Source: Rhizophagus irregularis (taxonomy: Eukaryota; Glomeromycota; Glomeromycetes; Glomerales; Glomeraceae). Taken from it: a stretch of 64,000 bases of DNA. Position 1 is the first letter of the stretch. Each line of letters starts with the position of its first letter. Shown piece after piece: positions 55,560 to 64,000 of this stretch. Made by a program: the position numbers and the translations under genes. Where the stretch lies: contig NC_089429.1 in the NCBI RefSeq assembly GCF_026210795.1, positions 5,394,001-5,458,000 on the forward strand. The letters are read 5' to 3'. The notes beneath the pieces were generated by a model. It searched no databases, was not told the DNA's origin, and saw only the letters and a program-made list of their open reading frames with translations.

Positions 55560-55665
55560 ATTTAGGTGATTTGTAACGGTAGCGGTAACGGTGGCGGTAA
55601 TGGCAACGATAGCGGTAATGGTAATGGTAACGATAGCGGTAAAGGTAATGGTAACGATAATCAGT
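55560..55665. repeat. GGTAACGATAGC minisatellite
   Basis: 6- to 12-bp units (GGTAACGGT, GGTAATGGTAACGATAGC) lie just upstream of the gene on the - strand. Read through, it would code Tyr-Arg-Tyr-His repeats. Confidence 0.75.
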
Positions 55666-55668
55666 CAA

Positions 55669-58378
55669 AAGGTGAAAAAGTAAAGCTCAAAAGTTGAAAA
55701 GTAGTAATAATCCAAAAGTTGTAATATTCCAAAATTTTGTAATAAGTCAAAAGTTGTAATAATCCAAAAAGTGTAATAATCCACGTAATAAGCCAAAAAG
55801 TGGTGAAATCAAAAAAAAATTTTGTTAACTTTTTTTTATCCCGCAGATCCTTTTTTCAACGTGGTATCAAATCGTGATTATATCGAATATAATAAAACTC
55901 GATGAAATTATCTAAATCATTAAAAAAAAAAAAAAATATTAATCTTTTAAATATTTTTTTAATAAACCATTTTAAATATCTTACCTAAAAGTTGTTCAGA
56001 ATGAAGAAATCATGAAAAGAGAAGTCCGCCACACTTTATATAACCTGATATGCTAAAATATGCAATTAATGTAAATATGCATAAAGATGCTATATTTAGT
56101 TGTAAAACCAAACAAAGACAATCAATCATACGTGCGTACGCACGGCTATTATTTATTTATTTAAAAAAGAAAAATTTTTTTCCGATAGACCGATACTTTT
56201 AATATTTTCGGCCGAAAAAAAATCAAATAGCATTAAAAAAAAAATTGTAAAAAAAAAGTTGTAAAAAAGTAAAAAATTTTTTGTAAAAAAATTTTTTATA
56301 ATTATTTACAAAAAAAAATATATATATAATATATATTATCCTTAATGTATCATTTTCATTCAAAAGCCACTCATTTTTCATTAATATTACAGTCTTTGTG
56401 TCATGTCTTTTTTGATCTAGTTAAAAAAAGTTAAAAATGTTTAAAAAATGAAAGTAGGCGTTTTATGTATTTTATGTATCGACATTTTTACTTACTATAT
56501 CAGATAAAATCAATGAAAAAAAAAAAAAAAATAGATTAGATTTATTTATTTTAATAATTATCTCTTTTTTGTCATAATTTCTCAGTTTTTTTTTTTTTAA
56601 ACAAAGCAAGATTATGTCGGATCTTTGGGATAAGAAAAAATACTCAGCATAATGAAGTAATAAATATACGATTTATTAAACAAACAAACAAAAAAATATA
56701 TATATATAAGGTATATAAATAATTTTTCTAGAATATTCTAATAATTATTTTAAGTCATTATTATTTTAAAAAAAAAACTTATTATATTGTGATCAACAAA
56801 AGAATAGAAGTATCTTTTAGAAAAAAAATATACTAAAAATATGAAACAAATTTACTAAATAAATTAAACCATTTACCAATTAAAGTGTATTTTTTTTTTG
56901 TAGAAAAAATTGTAGAAAAAAAATATTCTTAATAGAAATTCATAAAGTTTTGTATACGGAATTTAATATCCTAAAGAAATTACTTTTTATATAAATTTCT
57001 TATTTTGTTAACTAATATGAGATGTTTGTTTAGGTAACAAACAAAATGCACGTATTTCGGTGAATCGGGGGTGAAAAATGAAAATCATATACAAATATAT
57101 TAATATCACGATAAGTTGCAGATCCAACCACATTCCTTTATATAAAGACTGATGAATGTATCCACAAATTCACAATTAAAATTGGTAATACAAAAAAATT
57201 ATTACAAATGATTATAAATTATCATAAGCCAGAGCGTGTGATTACGACTTACGAGGTTTGGTATACTGCGTTGACTCCTGATACAGTGATACTCCTGATA
57301 TAACCTGCTCGTTCGGATTTGATTATACGTCGAATTAATCTATTAATGGTAATGAATTTACAAAACAAATCGATCAACTTTTGACTAATATCAACTATTA
57401 AAGTTGTTATAAATTGCCTAGCCAAAAATATCATTTAAATGATGACATACTGCATGTAAATGTTTAAATGTTTGAGAAAGAGGATATTGCGCCAACATTC
57501 AATACGTAATAAGATACAGTATATAGTAAGTGAAATACTGTACATAATGTTGTATAAATATTATTACATATGTATTAATTATTATCAATTTAAGTTGGAA
57601 ACGCGAGCGATGAGAAATTTTCTGGAATGATACATTGATACATGATACTTACTACTGCACTACTGCTTATACTGTACTTTACGTGAAAATTTAAAGTTCA
57701 ATACTTATTATTTCAATTATAGTTTTACCCAATTTTGGATAATAAGTGATGTACATATTAAATTTAATGCATAATGACTGTCAGAATTTCAGTGGGTGAT
57801 ACAGTTTCAAAAAACATTGTGTGAATGCAAGAATTTCTAATTTTTTTTAAAAAAAAAGATTCTTAGATGATGCAAATGTAAATGGGCTTGCTGATCAGAC
57901 AATGATTCCCTAAGTCGTATAACGATACTTTTTAATAAAAATCAAGATACAGTATGCCAAATTAAGTGTAATGCAGGATTTGCAGGTAATATTTGTTTAA
58001 AATTTTAATTATTTTCAAATATTTTAAAAATCTTTTTACCAAAAAAATCATTAAGTTCAATTTATTTATACAGATAAAAATTATCATTTATGATAAATGT
58101 AATTAATTAATTAAAATAACAAAATCTTGAAACCTTAAAAAAATAAATTTAAAACTAATACATAAATTTCATATTGTTCTTAGATTGATTAATAATTATC
58201 GTTTGAGAAATGGAAAAAAAATGGAAAAAAAATGAAAAAAAACGAAAAAAACGGGTAATTTACTCCATTATCATTCGGAAATATATGGATATAAATTTTC
58301 ATACGTTAAGTTGATTGATAAATTCGCGTTTCTTTATAAAACTTTTTCGTTTATCTATATTTTTTTTTTTTCATGAAA
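55669..58378. other. Long intergenic region; no gene seen
   Basis: A/T runs dominate. CCAAAAGTTGTAATAATCC-type repeats (about five short copies) lie at 55690-55800. A (TA)n tract is near 56315-56335 and 56697-56712. A 61-codon frame at 57249-57434 has no supporting features. I see no RNA gene or mobile element with definable ends. Confidence 0.4.
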
Positions 58379-58692
58379 TTAATTAATTAAATCATCAATT
58401 CGTTCATTCATAATAATTTTTTGATTTTTTAACTTACATCTACGTTTTTCATGAGCGACATGCCCGGCATCTTCACCTTTTCGAGCATCTTCTCTATTTC
58501 CCACTCCTCCTTTAATAGATAAATTTTATGATCGTTAGAATTTAAAATAAAAAGAAAAAAGAAAATTGAAAATAAGTATTTACTGTATTTACGATATTCT
58601 CCGGTGGAATTCTTTGGAGATTGTACAGATTGTACTGAAATAATCAAGAGGATCATAAAAAATAAGATAAAGAAGATTTTATTTTGAACCAT
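58379..58692 (-). CDS. Small secreted peptide precursor, 79 aa
   Basis: Exon 1 is 58692-58584 and exon 2 58509-58379, with donor GTAAAT and acceptor TTAAAG. Residues 1-22 (MVQNKIFFILFFMILLIIS...) form a clear signal peptide with a long hydrophobic core. The mature part is charged and polar (PKNSTGEYRKYRGVGNRED, then RKGEDAGHVAHEKRRCKLKN), with dibasic KRR and single-basic sites that could be processing points. One cysteine remains. The frame ends at TAA in IDDLIN. A strong GTAAGT donor lies just after the KRRC codons, so a further exon in place of the last residues is possible. A role as a secreted effector or signalling peptide is a guess; no family was recognised. Confidence 0.55.
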
Positions 58693-60688
58693 TTTTTTTT
58701 ATAAATTGAAAAAAAAAAAATTTGGGAGTGGGAAAAAATTGAAAAATCGGAATTATTAATTTTTTTTTTTCAAAAAATACATTCATAATGATGGCGCCAT
58801 TTAAATAAGAAAAAAAATTTTTTTTAAAAGACAAATATTGTTTTAGAAGAATTATTTTTATCACCAGTAAAAAATCGTGGGGTAACGTTTGACCAAGTTA
58901 ATTTGTTATATGCAGTAAACAATTTACTTGTTTGCTCATTTAGTGTGTGATCACGTGATATTTGATCTTTTTTTTTAAAAAAAAAAGAATCTTCATTCGA
59001 AGAAAAAATTATTTTAAAGTTCATGATCAAATGATTTGTTTAATAACTTTCTAGAAATTATTATTGTTTTGCAAATGAACAAAATAATAAATATTAAAAT
59101 GTTATTGTTGTCCAGGTTCAGAATCAAAAAGATTATAAAGTGTAATAATTGGCGAAAGAGTAATAAGAGTAATATTAATTAAATATATCAAATATGCATT
59201 ATATTAATTATGTATGTATGTATATATATATTATTATACTGTCACATGAATCACGTAATAAAACTCTAATATTTATATCAAATATCTTTTAAAAAATATC
59301 TAAATCAATTAATTATCACGCAGTAAAAGTACACGGAATGAATCCATATTAATGTTTACATAATCAATATTTAATATTTCTTCACTTTGCATAATTTAGG
59401 CACCTCTCATGTGTAGGCAACTTAATACTCTCTCACCTTATTTTGGACATCTATAAGTTTCATTTTTATCGTTCATACAGTACTTTTAATTCTTATTATG
59501 CACATTAATGAACACAGCATAAAATGCACAGCCCTTACATTAGCTTAAACTTTTTTGCAGACAATATCGAAATATCGGGTTTTGCTTGTTGTAATTACGA
59601 TTAAAAGTGCATTGTTAATCATGCGAGAATATGTGACTTACTAAAAATATTTTATACTTTCAACTATCGATTAAAAGGTGTAATAATATAATTATTAGTA
59701 TTTAAGAACGAAAAGACCAAAGATACATGAAAATACATGAAGATATATGTACAGTATATTGCAATTTATTATATATGTAATTTTAATAATATTAAAAAAA
59801 TATAAATTATCATAATAAAAGTTGTTTCGTTTAAAAAAACTTATTTCCCGATATATTCTATCGATAAATATTTGTTTTCCTTTTTTTCTTTAGGGGAAAA
59901 AAAAAATGGAAATTGTTTTCTAAAAAATGTTATAAAATGTGAAATTATTGTTCTCCTCAAAAAGTATTAAAGCCATTCCGAATAATAACTAAATGATCTT
60001 CACTTAACATCTAAAAAAGATTCGATTAAATGATCTACATCGTACGTTTATTACTTTTTGATTACTTTGTGTAATACTTAAATTATATTTAAAATTAAAT
60101 AGTATATCATAAACTAAACCTCTTTTAAATATCGTTGGGTTTCTAACTTATAATCAATCAATTCTTTCATCAATTCTTTCGTTTTAATATTTTTTTTTTT
60201 TGTAATTAAATTATCTATCTAAAAAACCAATCTTTTGATTCGAAAGTTTATTTAGTACACGATTATACTAAAAATATCCCCGATTGTGGTACAACCTGAC
60301 TCATTATTTTTTAGTATTTTTAATTACTTGTAAATTTGCAATTAGTTCAAAGTTTACTATGTAATCATTGTATTCATTGTATTCTCAATAGATAATCCTT
60401 GCATTTTCCTTTTAATTCAATTTATTCGTCATATAGATTTAATTTAAATGGAAATATTATTTCCTAATTTAATCTTTCTCTCGTAATTATAACTTACTAA
60501 TACATAAATGGTTCATTGAAAAATAAAAAATATCATTCATTTAATGGATGAAAAAACAATAATTGTAAATCTGATAATGATAATCGATCAAAATTTAAAA
60601 TTATAAATATTCTTAAAATTCGACTGAATTCTTTTTAACTTTTTTTTTCAAAAAAATAAAAAAAAAGTCTTCAAATTCCTCTAAAATC
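58693..60688. other. Intergenic upstream of the FAD oxidase; no gene seen
   Basis: A/T-rich without clear repeats; a short (TATG)n/(TA)n tract is at about 59210-59235. Pyrimidine-rich GAATTCTTTTTAACTTTTTTTTTC precedes the start at 60689. No TATA box of the SDR type. Confidence 0.4.
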
Positions 60689-62200
60689 ATGAACAAATAT
60701 CCACCAAAAAAATTGATCAAAGATATTGATTCTACTGATGTTCAAAATTTTAAGTTATCATTTAATTCTTCTACCAATGTATTATCAGAAGGTGATGAAG
60801 GTTATGAAAAAAGTATAATAAGATGGGCTGATAACGCAATTAAAAAGGCGGGAATTGTTGTTCAAGCAACTTGTCTTGATGATATCGTTAAAACTGTTAA
60901 ATTCGCTAGTAAAAATCATTTGGATTTTGCCGTAAGTTGTGGTGGTCATTCAAGTTCTGGTACTTCAAGTTCTGAAGGTGGTGTAGTATTAGATATGAGA
61001 AAGTTAAATAAAGTAAGAGTTGATGTTGAAAAGAAATTAATTTATGCTCAAGGTGGTGCTTTATTCGGTGATGTTGATAATGAAGCTTGGAAATATGGTT
61101 TGGCTACTGTAGGTGGTATAGTTGATCATACAGGAATTGGTGGTTTAACTTTAGGTGGTGGTTTTGGTCATTTGACAGGTAGACATGGTTTAACGATCGA
61201 TAATGTGGTGGGTGCCACCATTGTTACTGCTGATGGTGAAGTGAAAGAATTATCTGAATCCAAGAACAAAGATTTATTTTGGGCAATTAGAGGTTGTGGT
61301 GCTAATTTTGGTGTTGTCTATGAATTTATTTATAAAGCACATGAACAAAAGGAAGTTTTTGCTGGTGTTATAGCTTATCCTGCTGAAAAATTAGATACTA
61401 TTATTGAAGCTATTAATATTTGGCTTAAAAATCGTCGATCAGAAAACGAAGGTATGGCAGTTGTTATTTCTAGATCTCCTCCAGAAAATAAGGTATTTAA
61501 TCATGTTATATATGATATTTTTTTTTTTTTTTTTTAAAAAAAAAAATAGATATATTAACTTTTTTCTTTTTTTTAGCCAATTATTGCACTCCTGTTATTT
61601 TCTAATGATCCATCGGAACAAGTTTTTAGAGAAAGATATTCAGTTATTTATAATTGTGGTGAACCTATAATGGAACAAGTAGGATGTATGCCATATCCTA
61701 AATTAAATACTTTAGCAAATGGATTCGCTAGCTTTGGAGATCGTAAAGCAATGTTTAATGCTCATATTACTCATTTAGATCTTTCAAATATTCGTGAAGC
61801 TTATAATTCTTATATTAAATTTACTGATGAAAATCCAACTACCTCTCAATCATACCTTGCATTTGATTTATATGGTACTGAAAAATTTTGTTCTGTACCT
61901 ACTGATTCAACAGCATTTTATCCTCGTAAACCTTTTTATAATGTAGTTATAGTTCAAAGATGGTTAAATGAAAAGGATGATAAAATTGTTTATGATTGGG
62001 CAAAAAAGATACAAAATATTATTAGTAATGATGAAGAAAAATCTCTTTATGTTAATTTTGTTGATATGTCAGATGATATAGGATATAATGAAAATAGAAT
62101 AAAAAGTACTTGGGGTGATAATCTTGAAAAATTGAAAGAATTGAAAGGAAAATATGATCCAAATGTTTTCTTTAGAAAAGGTGCTATCATTTGGCCATAA
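60689..62200 (+). CDS. FAD-linked oxidase (berberine-bridge-enzyme-like), 475 aa
   Basis: Exons are 60689-61492 and 61577-62200, separated by an 84-bp GT-AG intron (GTATTT...TTTAG) holding a T-run. Residues about 52-190 are a FAD_binding_4 (PCMH/VAO-type) domain: SCGGHSSSG with His87 as the probable covalent FAD site, [20 protein letters not shown] (141-160) with the GxGGxTxGGG flavin loop, GLTIDNVV, and [17 protein letters not shown] (197-213). The second covalent Cys site of plant BBEs is absent, so the flavin is probably singly attached. The C-terminal BBE domain ends in [15 protein letters not shown]. The enzyme class oxidises sugars or other alcohol/carbon substrates with O2, giving H2O2; substrate unknown. 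No signal peptide is seen, so cytosolic is likely. Full family length. Confidence 0.93.
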
Positions 62201-62650
62201 AAAAAAATTAATTTTAATTTTTAATTTTATTAGTCTAAATACTATATAATTTTATTACTTTTTACTTTTTTTTACTTTTTTATTTTACTTTATTTTTATT
62301 TTATTTATACAGTAGTATTACTTGTGTATTTTATTATTCAGTAGTATTACTTGTTTATTTTATTTTTTACTTTCTTTCATTATATTATTATTAAGCAAAA
62401 TTTTTTGTTTCGCTTTATTATTTTTTGTATTACCCGAAAGAATTGATTATTAAATAAAAGTTGTTTGTGTCCATCTACTACCTGTACGGCTGTACCTTTG
62501 TATCACCTATTATTATTTGTATCATTAAGAAATTTTAACCAATAAAAATTATTTGTAGTATAAATTGTAATATAAAAAAGTCAATTAATAAATTATATTA
62601 AACTGAAGATATATACTTTGAATGATAATGAACTTTTGTGTTGAATTAAA
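62201..62650. other. 3' flank of the FAD oxidase
   Basis: A short duplication of CAGTAGTATTACTTGT is at 62311 and 62339, and polyadenylation-like AATAAA is near 62453. No gene. Confidence 0.5.
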
Positions 62651-62654
62651 AATT

Positions 62655-63130
62655 TAATCCCCTGTCGCACTGTCACTCTTACTAATTTTTAAAAATTGCG
62701 TGTGATTAGCTGAGTTTATAAAATGGCCGGGAATCTTCGTTTACTTATTTCCCGGCCTCATATAGATAGCCGGGAAATTACTAAAATAGTTAATATTTAA
62801 TGAGTAACACGCTCCAGCGGATTTGTGTATTATTTATTCCATGGGGAGTTGGGAATAATAGGGTTTTTTTTCCCTTCCCCTTCCCATGATATAAATGGGT
62901 AATCCCCTGTCGTACTAAGTGTCACTCATGATCACCTTCATACTAATTTTTAAAAAATTGCGAGTGATTAGCCGAGTTTATAAATGACCGGGAATCTTCG
63001 TTTAGTTATTTCCCGGTCTCATATAGATAGCCGGGAAATTACTAATTTTAGTTTAAAATAGTTAAAATAGCTAATATTTAATGAGTGACACGCTCCAGGG
63101 GATTACCCATTTATTTCCAACTCCCCATGA
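62655..63130. mobile_element. Duplicated MITE pair with CCCGGC core
   Basis: A unit of about 165-205 bp (AATCCCCTGTCG, CTAATTTTTAAAAA, GTGATTAGC, GGGAATCTTCGTTTA, TTTCCCGG, CATATAGATAGCCGGG, TAATGAGT(A/G)ACACGCTCC) occurs at 62658-62823 and again at 62900-63107 in the same orientation. The second copy has full ends ATAAATGGGTAATCCCCTG and CAGGGGATTACCCATTTAT (62891-63113). An outer pair CCATGGGGAGTTGG / CCAACTCCCCATG brackets it. Confidence 0.7.
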
Positions 63131-63411
63131 AATAAATAACACAAATAAATACATTATTTATTAGGAACGTGCTTATTTACAGTATATTTTTTTTTTTAAT
63201 TTTTAAAAAAATAAAACGATAGATTGAGATTCATTCCGTGTGAAGATAAGTAATAGGGTATCGATAACTTTCACGTTGCAGCCGTGAAAGGCATGAATAT
63301 ATCATCAAAAAAAAAAATCACTGGCGACCAATTAGTAAAGTATCAATATTTTGCCGTCAATAAAATGTCCGTAACTCATCGAATAACTCCGAGGATCAAT
63401 ACTGCGAGAGC

Positions 63412-63452
63412 AATCTACGTATAATTGTGGTCACCACAATTATACGTAGATT
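63412..63452. repeat. 41-bp near-perfect palindrome
   Basis: AATCTACGTATAATTGTGGT and its exact reverse complement ACCACAATTATACGTAGATT are separated by a single C. No loop space, so it would extrude as a cruciform or form a hairpin in single-stranded form. Confidence 0.9.
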
Positions 63453-63599
63453 AGAGGTTGGAACCGGATTTAAAAAATAAATTCGGTTTCATTTTAACTT
63501 ATAATATATCCGGTTCCTTCGAATCCTTCGGTGTATGGAATATGGATTTATTATGTCCGGTTTCTAGTGCTTCGACCCGGATGAAAACCGTCATCCGGA

Positions 63600-63730
63600 T
63601 TACACAAAAAAAAAATCCGGATTATATCCGGATTGACCCGGATTTTGAATCCGGATCAGATAATCCGGATTATATCCGGATTGACCCGGATTTTGAATCC
63701 GGATCAGATAATCCGGATAGAAACCGGAAA
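63600..63730. repeat. 45-48-bp tandem repeat rich in ATCCGGAT
   Basis: Two complete units of ATCCGGATTATATCCGGATT...GACCCGG...TTTTGAATCCGGATCAGATA plus a partial third. Each contains several ATCCGGAT/AATCCGG palindromes. Frames on both strands are repeat artefacts (NPDYIRIDPDFESGSD). Similar CCGGAT motifs occur in the hAT ends and near 46560-46740. Confidence 0.8.
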
Positions 63731-63744
63731 CCGGATTGGATTTA

Positions 63745-64000
63745 CAAATGATCGGCAATAATTCTGGCCAGAATTCATAACGCCGGCCAGAATTACAAAT
63801 GTGTAACATTAAATTTTCATGCCAGCCGATAAAAAATTTTTTGCCCGGTGGCTAAACTATTTTCCGGTGTCACGTGATGTTAATTTCGGCCAGAATTACA
63901 AATTTGGCCAAAATTATCCAAGACCACGAAATTTACATAATTCCAATTTCATTAAATACTTTTCTTTAAAACAATTTCATATTATTTCAGCATTGTCTCA
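63745..64000. other. Repeat-like window end
   Basis: Several TCGGCCAGAATTACAAAT / GGCCAGAATT blocks and GTCACGTGATGTTAA suggest a dispersed element that runs past the window or decays here. No ends could be fixed. Confidence 0.4.

Noticed and set aside
55537-55668. N-terminal Tyr-Arg-His extension of the 307-residue gene
   Set aside because: It comes from a GGTAACGATAGC minisatellite and lacks an ATG at its start; the first ATG at 55536 begins normal protein text.
57249-57434. 61-codon minus-strand frame
   Set aside because: No start context, splice signals, domain or repeat support; length is within chance for this composition.
63600-63809. Repeat proteins on both strands (NPDYIRIDPDFESG; PDYLIRIQNPGQSGYN)
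   Set aside because: By-product of a 45-48-bp tandem repeat that is open on both strands.

Overview
The window is strongly AT-rich, with intron-split genes, very long A/T homopolymer runs and dense repeats. It looks like nuclear DNA of a filamentous fungus, most likely an arbuscular mycorrhizal fungus of the Rhizophagus / Glomeromycotina type. That is an inference from four things: the small A/T-rich introns, the style of the decayed protein kinase, the non-LTR reverse transcriptase remnant, and the heavy load of small inverted-repeat elements. No species-level proof is possible from the sequence alone.

The backbone is an array of short-chain dehydrogenase/reductase (SDR) genes, all on the + strand, from about 3.7 to 54.3 kb. 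Eight copies read through as complete six-exon (once five-exon) genes of 299-303 residues (starts 7020, 9089, 19027, 29753, 33579, 36891, 44800, 53033). One copy (47020) is nearly complete but carries a 5-bp insertion. Three more are fragments or relics (3722, 32240, 50550). Intron positions are the same in all copies, except that the last copy lacks intron 2 exactly. Substrate is unknown. The motifs (TGxxxGIG, NNAG, S, YxxxK, and a basic ARN after the second strand) point to NADP(H)-linked enzymes of the retinol-dehydrogenase/WWOX-like type.

Layout: 0-3.4 kb is T-rich repeat including a tandem ladder of micro-exon-like cassettes. 3.7-6 kb holds a truncated SDR and a dead kinase. 7-11.7 kb holds SDR copies B and C. 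11.67-18.1 kb is a three-level nest: a hAT transposon (14769-17751, TSD GTCTGAAT) inside a 2.7-kb foldback element (12250-17975, TSD AGATAAAT) inside an LTR-like element (11670-18109, TSD GCGG). The duplicated copy of the flank after gene D keeps the empty site. 18.1-21.9 kb is SDR copy D with flanks duplicated from C. 21.9-28.2 kb is a second insertion block with a small minus-strand gene, a 3.7-kb inverted-repeat element and a hairpin MITE. 28.2-38.2 kb holds SDR copies E, F and G with several MITEs in their promoters. 38.2-44.4 kb has MITEs, a small minus-strand gene, a dead LINE split by a MITE, and a coding-like relic. 44.8-54.3 kb holds SDR copies H, I, J and K and a minus-strand unknown gene. 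54.6-64 kb is more gene-like: an unknown membrane/coiled-coil protein, a small secreted peptide, a FAD-linked (BBE-like) oxidase and a repeat-rich end.

The array appears to have grown by segmental duplication (C, D and E share kilobases of flank) and then by mosaic exchange. Copy C combines exon blocks that match different paralogues. Short hAT-like and Tc1/pogo-like elements repeatedly entered the promoters and spacers. The part of exon 6 after the HPG motif is the only strongly variable part of the protein, so copies may differ in substrate or membrane contact.
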